Source: Rhodocyclaceae bacterium (GTDB lineage Bacteria > Pseudomonadota > Gammaproteobacteria > Burkholderiales > Rhodocyclaceae). Taken from it: a stretch of 64,000 nucleotides of DNA. A program made the translations under genes and the position numbers. Position 1 is the stretch's first letter; each line of letters begins with the position of its first letter. The stretch spans positions 62,001 through 126,000 of the forward strand of contig JAGWTC010000001.1 in assembly GCA_028869135.1 (NCBI GenBank), written 5' to 3'. The notes beneath the pieces are model-generated. The model was not told the origin of the DNA and searched no databases. It saw only the letters and a program-made list of their open reading frames with translations. Shown here piece by piece: positions 8,773 to 19,056 of this stretch.

Positions 8773-9567
8773 TTGAGCCCGACTCCGCAGGACTCACAGC
8801 GCAACGGCTCGCCCAACGGCGGGCCGTTGTCGCTTGATGAACCCCGCCCTCCCCGCAAGCGCGGCTTTATCGTCGCCTGGTGCATCTTTGCGCTGATCGC
8901 CTTTGTCGGCTTCATCGCGCTCGGCAACTGGCAGGTCGAACGTCGCGTCTGGAAACTGGATCTCATCGAGCGCGCCGAAACGCGCTCGCAGGCGTCGCCG
9001 GTCGCATTGCCCGACCGTTCCGAATGGCCCCAGATCACGGCCCGCTCGCACGAATATCTGCACGTCAAGGCGGCAGGCCGCTTCCTGCATCAAGACGTCA
9101 CCTTCGTCCAGGCCAACACCAATCTCGGCCCCGGCTTCTGGGCGCTGGTGCCGCTGCGACAAGCGGACGACACCCTGATCATCGTCAATCGCGGCTTCGT
9201 GGCGAAAAAGGAAAACTACCGGCCCATGCCTGATGGGAGCGTGGAGCTGACCGGCCTGCTGCGCATCAGCGAACCGGGCGGCGGCCGCCTGCGCAAGAAC
9301 GAGCCGGAAAACGAACGCTGGTTCTCCCGCGATGTCGAGGCCATCGCCAAGGCCCGCCATTTGTCGACCGAACGGCTCGCGCCCTACTTCATCGATGTGG
9401 ATTACAACCCGGCGACAGGCGCCGAGGAGCCCGTCGGCGGCCTTACCATCATCAGCTTCTACAACCATCATTTGGTTTATGCCCTGACCTGGTATACCCT
9501 TGCCCTGATGGTTGCGGGCGCGACGGCTTACCTCCTGCGAGAGGAACGCAAAAAACACAACTCCTGA
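8773..9567 (+). CDS. SURF1 family oxidase assembly protein
   Basis: 264 residues starting at TTG, 15 bases after cyoD. It has the SURF1 plan: a first membrane helix (about 36-55) followed by LGNWQVERRVWKLDLIERAE, a periplasmic domain, and a second helix near the C-terminus (about 235-255) after ISFYNNHLVYALTWY-type sequence. SURF1 delivers haem a or o to subunit I. In Paracoccus one of two SURF1 proteins serves the quinol oxidase, and the position here directly after cyoD suggests that role. No other start fits as well. Confidence 0.9.
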   Translation: MSPTPQDSQRNGSPNGGPLSLDEPRPPRKRGFIVAWCIFALIAFVGFIALGNWQVERRVWKLDLIERAETRSQASPVALPDRSEWPQITARSHEYLHVKAAGRFLHQDVTFVQANTNLGPGFWALVPLRQADDTLIIVNRGFVAKKENYRPMPDGSVELTGLLRISEPGGGRLRKNEPENERWFSRDVEAIAKARHLSTERLAPYFIDVDYNPATGAEEPVGGLTIISFYNHHLVYALTWYTLALMVAGATAYLLREERKKHNS

Positions 9568-9595
9568 GCGCGCCCAACCCCCACGGAGAAAAAAG

Positions 9596-10978
9596 TTGTT
9601 AAGCAGGATGAGGCCCAATACGGCGCGTTTCCTGCCCGACATCGGTTCGGGCCGCTACGCGAACATGCAGCAACTGATCCAGTTGCGCTGGCTCGCGGTG
9701 TTCGGCCAACTGGTCACGATATCCTTTTCGAATTTCGTGTTCATGATGGACCTGCCGCTGGCGCAGATGTTCGGCGTTATCGCGGCGCTGATCGGCTTCA
9801 ATATCTTCAGCAGCCTGCACTGGCGCATTCAGCGCGAAGGCGACAACCGCGAGGTCAGCAATCGCGACCTCTTCCTGTCGCTCCTGATCGATGTCTGCGC
9901 GCTCACCGCCCTGCTCTATTTCAGCGGCGGCGCCGCCAACCCCTTCAGCTCCCTCTATCTGTTGCAGATCGTGCTCGGCGCGGCGATTCTCGACGCCAGC
10001 TCGCTGTGGGCGCTGATCGTCTTCAGCAGCACCTGCTTCTCAGGCCTTACGGTCACTTACCACCCGCTGGCCTTGCTGCACGGCAGCCTGCCCGACCGCT
10101 ATCTGCTCGGCATGCTGCTCTGCTATGCGATCAACGCGGCGCTGCTCGGCCTCTTTGTCACCCACATCAACCGCAAGCAGCGCGAACGCGATGCCCGTCT
10201 GGCCGATATGCGCCAACGCGCCCTCGAGGAGGAGCACATCGTGCGCATGGGCCTGCTGGCTTCGGGCGCCGCGCACGAATTGAGCACGCCCTTGTCCACC
10301 ATGGCAGTCATTCTCGGCGACTGGCAGCACATGCGGACACTCAAGAGCGATCCTGGCATCGCCGAGGATGTCGAGGAGATGCAACGCCAGGTCAGTCGCT
10401 GCAAGTCCATCGTCACCGGCATTCTTTTGTCAGCCGGCGAAACGCGCGGTGAAGCGCCGGAGGAAACCACGGTCTGCACCTTCCTGGACGAACTCGTCGA
10501 AGACTGGAAGGAAACACGCAAACCAGCCGGCTTCGTCTACGACAACCGCTTCGGCACGGATCTCCCGATCGTCTCCGACGAGGCGCTCAAGCAGACCATC
10601 TGCAACGTACTGGACAATGCCCTTGAAGCCTCGCCGCAATGGGTGAAACTCGGCGTTCTCCGCAGCCAGGAACAATTGATCCTGACCATCAGCGACAAGG
10701 GGCCTGGCTTTATCGAGGAAATGCTCCATCATGTCGGCAAGCCCTATCAGTCGTCCAAGGAAAATTCGGGCAGCGGCATCGGCCTGTTTCTAGTCGTCAA
10801 CGTGATCCGCACCCTGGGCGGCGCGGTCGCGGCCCGCAATATCGAAAATGGCGGTGCCGTGGTAACGCTAAGCTTGCCCTTGAATGCATTGAAACTGAAT
10901 AGACACAACGAGTCTGACAATGACCATAGCTTCACTCCCCACCATGGAAGCCAGCCTCCGCCTGTTGCTGATCGTTGA
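9596..10978 (+). CDS. regB: Redox sensor histidine kinase, RegB/PrrB/ActS family
   Basis: About 460 residues with six membrane helices. The quinone-binding loop GGAANPF (about 111-117), the H-box SGAAHELSTPL with phospho-His near 227, and a Cys about 41 residues later in QVSRCKSIV match the redox Cys position of Rhodobacter RegB (His225 and Cys265). ATP-binding N, G1 (DKGPGF) and G2 (GSGIGL) boxes follow. It reads quinone redox state and phosphorylates RegA. TTG 9596 is preferred because GGAG lies seven bases before it; ATG 9608 is the alternative. Its end overlaps regA. Confidence 0.9.
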   Translation: MLSRMRPNTARFLPDIGSGRYANMQQLIQLRWLAVFGQLVTISFSNFVFMMDLPLAQMFGVIAALIGFNIFSSLHWRIQREGDNREVSNRDLFLSLLIDVCALTALLYFSGGAANPFSSLYLLQIVLGAAILDASSLWALIVFSSTCFSGLTVTYHPLALLHGSLPDRYLLGMLLCYAINAALLGLFVTHINRKQRERDARLADMRQRALEEEHIVRMGLLASGAAHELSTPLSTMAVILGDWQHMRTLKSDPGIAEDVEEMQRQVSRCKSIVTGILLSAGETRGEAPEETTVCTFLDELVEDWKETRKPAGFVYDNRFGTDLPIVSDEALKQTICNVLDNALEASPQWVKLGVLRSQEQLILTISDKGPGFIEEMLHHVGKPYQSSKENSGSGIGLFLVVNVIRTLGGAVAARNIENGGAVVTLSLPLNALKLNRHNESDNDHSFTPHHGSQPPPVADR

Positions 10979-11483
10979 AGACGACGAGGCCTTTCACCGT
11001 ACGCTAAGCCGCTCATTCGAGCGCCGCGGCTACGCCGTGCTGCATGCCAGCAGCCTGGAAAGCATGCAGGAGGTGCTGACCGCAGATACCCCCGACTATG
11101 CCGTAGTCGACCTCAAGCTGGCCGGCAAGGCTTCTGGTCTGGCCTGCGTCGAGGTGCTGCACAAGCACAACCCCGACATGCTGATCGTCGTGCTCACCGG
11201 TTACGCCAGCATTGCCACGGCGGTCGAGGCGATCAAGCTCGGCGCCTGTCAGTATCTGGTCAAGCCTTCGAATACCGACGACATTGAGGCCGCCTTCAAC
11301 AAGGCTGGCGGCGACGCAGACATTGACGTCACACCGCGCGCCACCTCGATCAAGACGCTGGAATGGGAGCGTATCCACGAAACTCTCGCGGCCACCGGCT
11401 TCAATATCTCGGAAACCGCTCGTCGCCTCGGCATGCACCGCCGCACGCTGGCGCGCAAGCTGGAAAAGCAGCGCGTCAAATAG
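10920..11483 (+). CDS. regA: Redox response regulator, RegA/PrrA/ActR family
   Basis: 187 residues: a receiver domain with acidic pocket (IVEDDEAF), phospho-Asp in AVVDLKLAG, Thr in LTGYAS and Lys in LVKPS, then a short linker and a Fis-type helix-turn-helix (NISETARRLGMHRRTLARKL) almost unchanged from other RegA proteins. It overlaps regB by 59 bases; ATG 10944 (MEASLRLLL) would shorten this to 35. It is expected to control respiratory and redox genes, and the adjacent cyo operon is an obvious candidate target. Confidence 0.93.
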   Translation: MTIASLPTMEASLRLLLIVEDDEAFHRTLSRSFERRGYAVLHASSLESMQEVLTADTPDYAVVDLKLAGKASGLACVEVLHKHNPDMLIVVLTGYASIATAVEAIKLGACQYLVKPSNTDDIEAAFNKAGGDADIDVTPRATSIKTLEWERIHETLAATGFNISETARRLGMHRRTLARKLEKQRVK

Positions 11484-11782
11484 GAGCGTCCTCCGCAGCG
11501 GAGTCTTTCCTCCGGCAATCGAACGTGCCGACGGCAGGATCAGGCGTCTGCCTTCTGCCGAAGCACGGCATTGCCCTACCCAAAGCCGAATGCCGCATTG
11601 GGGAACGTAATTCGCGATCACCCCATCCAATGGGCAGAGACAGCCTGAAACTGTCTGTCGAGCCGCATGGCCCCCGCTGTCCGCAGGCGGCTGGCGTTGG
11701 CGGCATGCTGGTACACCAATGCGGCGTCGGGCAGGCCGGTAAAGCGGCCGTAGCTCCTTCGCTTTTGAAAATCACTGATCAA
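11484..11782. other. 299-base intergenic region between regA and folE
   Basis: I see no gene. CTCCGC-AGC-GGAG followed by TCTTT just after the regA stop could be a weak terminator. Both a plus and a minus reading frame cross the region but have no recognisable product. Any folE promoter is not obvious. Confidence 0.4.
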
Positions 11783-12514
11783 ATGAGTCCATCCATGCTG
11801 CACGATCCCGTTCTCAAGGCCTTTCCCTCTCCGACTGCAATCCCCGTATCCGAGCGCATTCGCCAACGCCTTGCGGAGGCGGGGCAGCGCTTCCACGCCA
11901 ACGACAATATTGCCGCCCACATCCGCGACGGCGAAATGGACGAGCTGCGCGTCGAGCTTGAGCAGCAGTTGCAGGGCGTGCTGCGCTCGCTGGTCATCGA
12001 TACGCAGAGCGATCACAACACCGCCGAGACCGCAAAGCGGGTCGCCAAGATGTTCCTCAACGAGATATTTCGCGGCCGCTACGAGGCGGCGCCCACCGCC
12101 ACGGCATTCCCGAACGTATCGCAACTCAACGAGCTGATGATCGTGGGCCCGCTCGCGGTGCGCAGCGCATGCTCGCACCACTTGTGTCCGATTCTAGGCA
12201 AAGTGTGGATCGGCGTGCTGCCGAATGCATCGTCCGACCTGATCGGTCTGTCCAAGTACGCGCGTCTGGTCGAATGGGTCATGAGCAGGCCCCAGATCCA
12301 GGAGGAGGCCGTCATCATGCTGGCTGACGAGCTGGAGCGCCGCATCAAGCCGGATGGCCTGGCCATTGTCATGGAAGCCAGCCACTTCTGCATGCACTGG
12401 CGCGGCGTCAAGGACGACGGGGCACTGATGCAGAATTCCGTCATGCGCGGCGCCTTCCTGAAGGATGCTACGTTGCGCGCCGAGTTCCTGAGTCTGCTCA
12501 GGCAGCGCGCCTGA
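11783..12514 (+). CDS. folE: GTP cyclohydrolase I
   Basis: 243 residues. The zinc ligands lie in SACSHHLCP and ASHFCMHWRGV, the two catalytic motifs of type I GTP cyclohydrolase. The segment HNTAETAKRVAKMF and the loop ELMIVGPLAVRSAC are also typical. It opens GTP to dihydroneopterin triphosphate, the first step of folate and pterin synthesis. The N-terminal 70 residues are less conserved. ATG 11783 and ATG 11795 are both possible starts, and neither shows a clear ribosome binding site. An ECF sigma gene follows at 41 bases. Confidence 0.9.
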   Translation: MSPSMLHDPVLKAFPSPTAIPVSERIRQRLAEAGQRFHANDNIAAHIRDGEMDELRVELEQQLQGVLRSLVIDTQSDHNTAETAKRVAKMFLNEIFRGRYEAAPTATAFPNVSQLNELMIVGPLAVRSACSHHLCPILGKVWIGVLPNASSDLIGLSKYARLVEWVMSRPQIQEEAVIMLADELERRIKPDGLAIVMEASHFCMHWRGVKDDGALMQNSVMRGAFLKDATLRAEFLSLLRQRA

Positions 12515-12555
12515 TCGCCCTGCCAGCACTCGATCGCCGAACCGCAGGAAGCCCC

Positions 12556-13257
12556 ATGCTGAACACATCCGGCCAGACACCCGCCCCCCTTTCCCCGCAA
12601 ACGCCAGAGGCCGAGCTTGTCGCGCGCGCGGCCAGCGGCGAGACGCCCGCGTTCGAGGCGATCATGCGGCGCCACAACCGGCTGCTGTTTCGCACGGCGC
12701 GCAGCATCCTGAAAAACGATTCCGAGGCCGAAGAAGCCCTGCAGGACGCCTACCTGCATGCGTGGCGCGGCCTGGAAGGATTTCGTTCGGACGCCAGGCT
12801 CTCAACCTGGCTGGTGCGCATCGTCGCCAACGAAGCGCTAGGACGCCTGAGGCGCAAGACCGCGCAGATCATTCCACTGGACGCCGCCATGAATTCCATC
12901 GACCCGGAAATCCAGGCATCGTTAACCGACGATCCCGCCCACAGCCCCGAAAGCCTCGCCATGCGAGCCCAGATACGCCTGCTGCTGGAAGCCCGTATCG
13001 ATTTGCTGCCCGAGGCCTTCCGTACCGTGTTCATGCTGCGCGCGGTCGAGGAAATGAGTGTGGAAGAGGTTGCCGAGGCGCTGGATATTCCCGAGGCCAC
13101 GGTACGCACCCGCTTCTTCCGCGCCCGCAGCCTGCTGCGCGAGGGACTCGCCAGCCAGGTCGATGTAGCGCTGCAGGATGCCTTCGCCTTCGACGGCATG
13201 CGCTGCGATCGTATCGTTGTCGGCGTGCTGGAAAAACTGCCGCCCCGCCAAGTCTAG
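12556..13257 (+). CDS. ECF-type RNA polymerase sigma factor
   Basis: 233 residues. Region 2 is seen in FEAIMRRHNRLLFRTARSIL, DSEAEEALQDAYLHAWRGL and ARLSTWLVRIVANEALGRLR. Region 4 is in LPEAFRTVFMLRAVEEMSVE and IPEATVRTRFFRARSLLRE. It directs RNA polymerase to a specific promoter set. No anti-sigma factor gene follows; the next gene is thpR on the other strand. A roughly 40-residue extension after region 4 ending in KLPPRQV could have a regulatory role. The target genes are unknown. Confidence 0.88.
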   Translation: MLNTSGQTPAPLSPQTPEAELVARAASGETPAFEAIMRRHNRLLFRTARSILKNDSEAEEALQDAYLHAWRGLEGFRSDARLSTWLVRIVANEALGRLRRKTAQIIPLDAAMNSIDPEIQASLTDDPAHSPESLAMRAQIRLLLEARIDLLPEAFRTVFMLRAVEEMSVEEVAEALDIPEATVRTRFFRARSLLREGLASQVDVALQDAFAFDGMRCDRIVVGVLEKLPPRQV

Positions 13258-13309
13258 CGCCGCCCTCGCATCTGTCCCGTACACAGCTCGAACAGATCAG
13301 GCTCAGGTT

Positions 13310-13912
13310 TTACTCGGCCAGAGACCAGGTACGAATTACCTCATGGCGGGAGAAGCCGATATGGCTTTTGACAAGGGAAAACTCCGCAGCCCGAAAGCCA
13401 AGTGGCTCGATGGAAAAGCGCGGCACGCGACGGTGCGCATCGTAGCCCAAGGTCATGTGCGGCTCATAATTGCGCACCGGAGAAAATCCGTGCTCCGCCA
13501 TCGCAATAGCCAGCGCCGTACGCAGTTCGCGCACCCGATCCAGACCATCGCTTCCCAGCAGAACGAAGGGACCGCTTGGCGCGGCGAACGTCATGGCGGC
13601 GTCGAAGCATGCGTCGAATGCCGCTCGATGCACCGTATCAGCCGCGCGACAGGCGGCTTCCACGAGATGTGCAGCCGCATCGTGCCCCACCAGTTCGAGG
13701 GTAATGTGCAAGCGCTCGGCGCCAGTGCCTTTACCCATTACACCGCAGTCGGCCAGCAAGCGCTCGGCAAGACGCCTGATGCGCACAGCATCCTCGGCGG
13801 AGGGACGCAAGGCAAAGAACCAGGTATGCGATGGTTGCGTCGCCGGCTTTCGCGGCGGGTTCCGCCTTGGCGCAGATTCGGGCGCGTCCCCGAACAGATC
13901 CTGCTCAGGCAC
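13310..13912 (-). CDS. thpR: RNA 2',3'-cyclic phosphodiesterase (2'-5' RNA ligase family)
   Basis: About 200 residues with the two HxT motifs of the 2H phosphoesterase fold, LHITLELVG and PHMTLGYD, which form the active site. The usual length is about 175-190. It hydrolyses 2',3'-cyclic phosphate RNA ends. The start is uncertain: GTG 13912 (MPEQDLFGD) avoids overlap with guaA, and GTG 13927 would overlap it by a few bases. The gene follows guaA immediately on the same strand and may be co-transcribed. Confidence 0.85.
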   Translation of the reverse strand: MPEQDLFGDAPESAPRRNPPRKPATQPSHTWFFALRPSAEDAVRIRRLAERLLADCGVMGKGTGAERLHITLELVGHDAAAHLVEAACRAADTVHRAAFDACFDAAMTFAAPSGPFVLLGSDGLDRVRELRTALAIAMAEHGFSPVRNYEPHMTLGYDAHRRVPRFSIEPLGFRAAEFSLVKSHIGFSRHEVIRTWSLAE

Positions 13913-13917
13913 CCGCC

Positions 13918-15483
13918 CTATTCCCACTCAATCGTCGCCGGGGGCTTGCCCGAAATGTCGTAGACCACGCGGTTGATGCCGCGCACTTCGTTGATGATGC
14001 GGTTCGAGACCTTGCCGAGCAGGCTGTGCGGCAACTCGGACCAGTGCGCGGTCATGAAGTCGGTGGTCGATACCGAACGCAGGGCCACGACGTATTCGTA
14101 AGTGCGTCCGTCGCCCATGACGCCGACGCTCTTGACCGGCAGAAACACGGCAAAGGCCTGCGAAGTCTTCTCGTACCAGCCTGCGGCGCGCAATTCGTCG
14201 ATGAAGATGGCATCGGCGCGACGCAGCAGATCGGCAAACTCCTGCTTCACTTCGCCGAGAATGCGCACGCCGAGGCCGGGGCCGGGGAAGGGATGGCGAT
14301 AGACCATTTCGTGGGCCAGGCCGAGCGCCACGCCGAGCTCGCGCACTTCGTCCTTGAACAGTTCGCGCAGCGGTTCAAGCAGCTTGAGATTCAGCGTCTC
14401 GGGCAGACCGCCGACATTGTGGTGGCTCTTGATCGTGTGGGCCTTGCCGGTCTTGGCGCCGGCCGACTCGATCACGTCCGGATAGATGGTGCCCTGCGCC
14501 AGCCACTTGGCCTTGGGCAGCTTCTTGGCTTCGGCCTGGAAGACTTCGACGAATTCGCGACCGATGATTTTGCGCTTGGCCTCTGGATCGGACACGCCCT
14601 TCAAGTGGCCCATGAACTGTTCGGTCGCATCGACGTGGATGACCTTGACGCCGAGATTGCGCGAGAAGGTTTCCATGACCTGAGCGCCCTCATTCAAGCG
14701 CAGCAGGCCGTTATCGACGAAGACACAGGTCAGCTGGTCGCCGATGGCGCGATGGATCAGCGCCGCAGCGACAGAGGAGTCAACGCCGCCGGAGAGGCCA
14801 AGGATGACTTCATCCGAGCCCACTTGTTCGCGAATCTTCGCGACGGCTTCGTCGATGTAACCTGGCATGGTCCAGTCATTGCCGCAGCCGCAAATGTCAT
14901 GCACGAAGCGCGCAATCATGTCGCGCCCCTTGGGCGTGTGCGTCACTTCGGGGTGGAATTGCACCGCGTAGAACTTGCGCTTTTCGTCGGCAATCGCGGC
15001 GATCGGCGTCGAGGGATTGCTGGCGATCACGTTGAAGCCCGGCGGCAATTGCGTGACCTTGTCGCCGTGGCTCATCCACACATCGATGCCCGGCTCGCCA
15101 GAGGCAGTCTTGCGGTCCTCGATCAGACGGAACAGCGGCGAATCGTTGTGCGTCACGATCTCGGCGTAGCCGAACTCGCGCTTGGACGAACTCTCCACCT
15201 TGCCGCCGAGCTGCTCGGCCATGGTCTGCATGCCGTAGCAAATGCCCAGGACCGGCACGCCGAGCTCGAACACCACTTGCGGCGCGCGCCAGTCCAGCGC
15301 CTCATACACAGAGTTCGGACCACCGGAAAGAATGATGCCGGCCGGTTTGAATTCACGGATGAACTCCGGCGTCACATCATAGGAATGCAGCTCGCAATAG
15401 ACTTGCTGCTCGCGCACGCGGCGGGCGATCAGTTGCGTGACCTGGGAACCGAAATCGAGGATGAGTATTTTCTGGTGGGACAT
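13918..15483 (-). CDS. guaA: GMP synthase (glutamine-hydrolysing)
   Basis: 521 residues. The class I amidotransferase domain has the nucleophile in LGICYGMQ and His/Glu in HPEVTHT. The ATP pyrophosphatase domain carries the P-loop [11 protein letters not shown], followed by the C-terminal dimerisation domain ending in ATIEWE. It converts XMP to GMP. It lies 70 bases downstream of guaB in the standard guaBA operon. Confidence 0.98.
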   Translation of the reverse strand: MSHQKILILDFGSQVTQLIARRVREQQVYCELHSYDVTPEFIREFKPAGIILSGGPNSVYEALDWRAPQVVFELGVPVLGICYGMQTMAEQLGGKVESSSKREFGYAEIVTHNDSPLFRLIEDRKTASGEPGIDVWMSHGDKVTQLPPGFNVIASNPSTPIAAIADEKRKFYAVQFHPEVTHTPKGRDMIARFVHDICGCGNDWTMPGYIDEAVAKIREQVGSDEVILGLSGGVDSSVAAALIHRAIGDQLTCVFVDNGLLRLNEGAQVMETFSRNLGVKVIHVDATEQFMGHLKGVSDPEAKRKIIGREFVEVFQAEAKKLPKAKWLAQGTIYPDVIESAGAKTGKAHTIKSHHNVGGLPETLNLKLLEPLRELFKDEVRELGVALGLAHEMVYRHPFPGPGLGVRILGEVKQEFADLLRRADAIFIDELRAAGWYEKTSQAFAVFLPVKSVGVMGDGRTYEYVVALRSVSTTDFMTAHWSELPHSLLGKVSNRIINEVRGINRVVYDISGKPPATIEWE

Positions 15484-15553
15484 GATCGAATAATCAGTAC
15501 GGCGCTAGAAATGAGAAAGGCGGCCGCAGCCGCCTTGCCGGAATGAGCGAGGC

Positions 15554-17044
<1,491 letters not shown>

Positions 17045-17090
17045 TTATACGCAGGTCAGCCACCTCTGGCAAACGCTTGCCAGGCTTGGA

Positions 17091-17399
17091 TCAAGCGCCG
17101 GATTTCGGAGTTTTTCTGGCTTTCTTCTCGGCAACCCGCGCCTTGCGCATTTCCTTGGGGTCGGCAATCAGCGGGCGATAGATCTCCACACGGTCGCGGT
17201 CGCGCAAAACGGCATCCGGCTTGGCAGGCTTGCCATAGATGCCGAACTTCACGGTCGCCGCGTCCAATCCGTGCCTGCCCAGCAAACCGGACCCGTCCAC
17301 TGCCTGCATCAGGGTGCTGCCGGGCGCCATGGCAAGACTCAGCAGCTCCTGCCGTTCGGGCAAGGCATAAATGACCTGGATATTGATATTTTCAGCCAT
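17091..17399 (-). CDS. rnfH: RnfH family (UPF0125) ubiquitin-like protein
   Basis: 102 residues with the beta-grasp pattern and the family block [19 protein letters not shown] near 71-89. The C-terminus is Lys/Arg-rich. It is usually encoded next to ratA, as here, with which it overlaps by 8 bases. The molecular role is not established; the name derives from linkage to rnf genes in other bacteria. Confidence 0.88.
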   Translation of the reverse strand: MAENINIQVIYALPERQELLSLAMAPGSTLMQAVDGSGLLGRHGLDAATVKFGIYGKPAKPDAVLRDRDRVEIYRPLIADPKEMRKARVAEKKARKTPKSGA

Positions 17400-17823
17400 A
17401 GACGCTCTGTGCCCGTTTGACGAAGGATTCGACGAAAGTATTGGCAATGTGGTTGAACACCGGCCCCAGCATGGCTTCCAGCACCTTGCTGGAAAACTCG
17501 TAGTGCAGGCGGAACTCGATCTTGCAGGCGGACTCACCCAGCGAAACAAAGCGCCAGTGTCCGTCCATCTGCGTAAACGGACCGTCCTTGAGGCGAATCT
17601 CCATGCGCTGCGGATATTGCTTGGCATTCTCCGTCGTGAAATGCGACCTCAGCCCATGGTAGTTGATGTGCACGGTTGCGACGGTCTTCGTCTCCGAGCG
17701 CTCGATCAGATCGGTGCCGCCGCACCAAGGCAAAAATTTTGCATAGTCCTCGACGTGATCGACGAGTTCGAACATCTGCGCGGCGGTACGCTCGATCAGG
17801 ACCGACTTTTCGACAACAGCCAT
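17392..17823 (-). CDS. ratA: RatA / COQ10-type START-domain protein
   Basis: 143 residues, a single SRPBCC (START-like) domain beginning [20 protein letters not shown] with the conserved FLPWCGG. Homologues are described both as the ribosome-association toxin RatA of E. coli and as ubiquinone-binding COQ10-like proteins; sequence alone does not decide between these. It is divergent from smpB across 63 bases and is followed by rnfH, the usual neighbourhood. Confidence 0.88.
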   Translation of the reverse strand: MAVVEKSVLIERTAAQMFELVDHVEDYAKFLPWCGGTDLIERSETKTVATVHINYHGLRSHFTTENAKQYPQRMEIRLKDGPFTQMDGHWRFVSLGESACKIEFRLHYEFSSKVLEAMLGPVFNHIANTFVESFVKRAQSVYG

Positions 17824-17848
17824 GGGTATTGGCGTATGGGCTCGTGGG

Positions 17849-17868
17849 GTAGAATTATGCGATTCTAC
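17849..17868. promoter_or_regulatory. Palindrome with face-to-face -10 elements between ratA and smpB
   Basis: GTAGAAT and ATTCTAC pair around TATGCG. Each arm contains TAGAAT, a good -10 hexamer, in opposite orientations, so the ratA and smpB promoters may overlap here. No good -35 is seen on either side. Confidence 0.4.
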
Positions 17869-17886
17869 CGCGCCACTGCAGCCTCC

Positions 17887-18333
17887 ATGAGCATTGCTGA
17901 AAACAAGAAGGCCTTTCACGACTATTTCATCGAAGAGCGTTTCGAGGCCGGCCTCGTCCTCGAAGGATGGGAAGCCAAGGCGATTCGTGCCGGGCGTTCC
18001 AACCTCAAGGAATCCTATGTCGTGCTCAAGGACGGCGAAGTTTTTCTCATCGGCTGCCACATCAGCCCGCTGATCACCGCCTCGACCCATGTCCATCCCG
18101 ACCCGACGCGCAGCCGCAAGCTCTTGCTGAACAAGAAGGAAATCAACAAGCTGATCGGCAGCGTCGAACGTGCCGGTTATGCCCTGGTGCCGCTGGACCT
18201 GCATTTCAAGCGCGGCCGCATCAAGCTGGACATCGGCCTGGCCAAGGGCAAGAAGCAGTATGACAAGCGCGAAACCGAGAAAAAAAGGGACTGGGACCGC
18301 GAAAAAGCCAGGCTGATGCGGAGTAAAGTGTAA
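17887..18333 (+). CDS. smpB: SsrA-binding protein SmpB
   Basis: 148 residues. It begins [20 protein letters not shown], has the OB-fold core with [18 protein letters not shown], and ends in the basic tail [20 protein letters not shown] that enters the ribosomal decoding centre. It escorts tmRNA to stalled ribosomes. The tmRNA gene is not in the window. The ATG is taken from homologue length, since no strong ribosome binding site precedes it. Confidence 0.96.
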   Translation: MSIAENKKAFHDYFIEERFEAGLVLEGWEAKAIRAGRSNLKESYVVLKDGEVFLIGCHISPLITASTHVHPDPTRSRKLLLNKKEINKLIGSVERAGYALVPLDLHFKRGRIKLDIGLAKGKKQYDKRETEKKRDWDREKARLMRSKV

Positions 18334-18371
18334 TTTATCCGCCGGGCGAGTTTTGTAGTTGGAAATGTGAC

Positions 18372-18400
18372 TTGCGGTACCTGTCGGTTTGGGATATAAA
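18372..18400 (+). promoter_or_regulatory. Sigma-70 promoter of dksA
   Basis: TTGCGG at 18372-18377 and TATAAA at 18395-18400 are separated by 17 bases, 32 bases before the dksA ATG. Confidence 0.7.
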
Positions 18401-18431
18401 ACCCTCCTTTCTTAGATGGAATCTGGAAGCA

Positions 18432-18860
18432 ATGGCTGAAGATCTGCTGCACAAGAAACAATTCCCCGCTTATGTCCCCAAGAAGGGCGAGGAATACATG
18501 AGCGCAAAGCAACTCGCCCATTTCCGCGCCATTCTGACCTCGCTGAAGGAAGAACTGAGCGAAGATATCGACCGCACGGTGCACACCATGCAGGACGAGG
18601 CCACCGTCTTTGCCGACCCGAACGATCGCGCCAGCCAGGAATCCGACATTGCGCTGGAACTGCGCAATCGCGACCGCGAACGCAAGCTCATCAAGAAGAT
18701 CAACGAGTCTCTGGCCGCGATCGAATCCGGCGACTATGGTTATTGCGAAAGCTGCGGCGTCGAAATCGGCTTGAAGCGCCTCGAAGCCCGCCCGACCGCA
18801 ACGCTTTGCATCGACTGCAAGGAGCTGGAAGAACGCAAGGAGAAACAGCAAGCGAAGTAA
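18432..18860 (+). CDS. dksA: RNA polymerase-binding transcription factor DksA
   Basis: 142 residues. The coiled-coil tip carries DPNDRA, the DxxDxA motif needed for action in the polymerase secondary channel. The C4 zinc finger CESCGVEIG and CIDCKELEE is complete. It potentiates ppGpp at ribosomal and amino acid promoters. An upstream ATG at 18372 lies in the promoter, so ATG 18432 is used. The stop codon sits inside a perfect inverted repeat. Confidence 0.97.
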   Translation: MAEDLLHKKQFPAYVPKKGEEYMSAKQLAHFRAILTSLKEELSEDIDRTVHTMQDEATVFADPNDRASQESDIALELRNRDRERKLIKKINESLAAIESGDYGYCESCGVEIGLKRLEARPTATLCIDCKELEERKEKQQAK

Positions 18861-18873
18861 GCTTGCTGTTTCT
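18841..18873 (+). terminator. Hairpin overlapping the dksA stop codon
   Basis: A perfect 13-bp inverted repeat, AGAAACAGCAAGC and its complement, has the last dksA codons and the TAA in its 7-base loop and ends in TTTCTTAG. It probably terminates or protects the dksA transcript. Confidence 0.65.
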
Positions 18874-18921
18874 TAGTGAAGGCTGATCGGCGCTGCCGGT
18901 TATGCCGGAACTAAACGCAAT

Positions 18922-18948
18922 AAAAGGTCAGCCTAAGCTGGCCTTTTT
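18922..18948 (+). terminator. Second terminator after dksA
   Basis: AAAAGGTCAGC and GCTGGCCTTTT pair with one wobble around CTAA and are followed by a T-rich tail. Confidence 0.75.
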
Positions 18949-18976
18949 CTTTTGGAAAGTCATGGTTTTCCAAAAG
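18949..18976. repeat. Inverted repeat between dksA and pnp
   Basis: CTTTTGGAAA and TTTTCCAAAAG pair around a 7-base loop directly after the preceding terminator. Confidence 0.5.
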
Positions 18977-19006
18977 CAGGCGAAGGGATAAATCTCAGAT
19001 AGCCGA

Positions 19007-19044
19007 GCAACAAAAAAGGACGCCGCAGCGTCCTTTTTTGTTGC
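19007..19044. terminator. Bidirectional terminator at the end of pnp
   Basis: A perfect 17-bp inverted repeat with core GGACGC-CGCA-GCGTCC flanked by A6 and T6. It terminates pnp on the minus strand 13 bases after the stop codon. Confidence 0.9.
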
Positions 19045-19056
19045 CTTGAAAACCGC

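Noticed and set aside
11476-11775. Minus-strand ORF between regA and folE
   Set aside because: No homology impression, Pro/Ser/Arg-rich composition, and no ribosome binding site.
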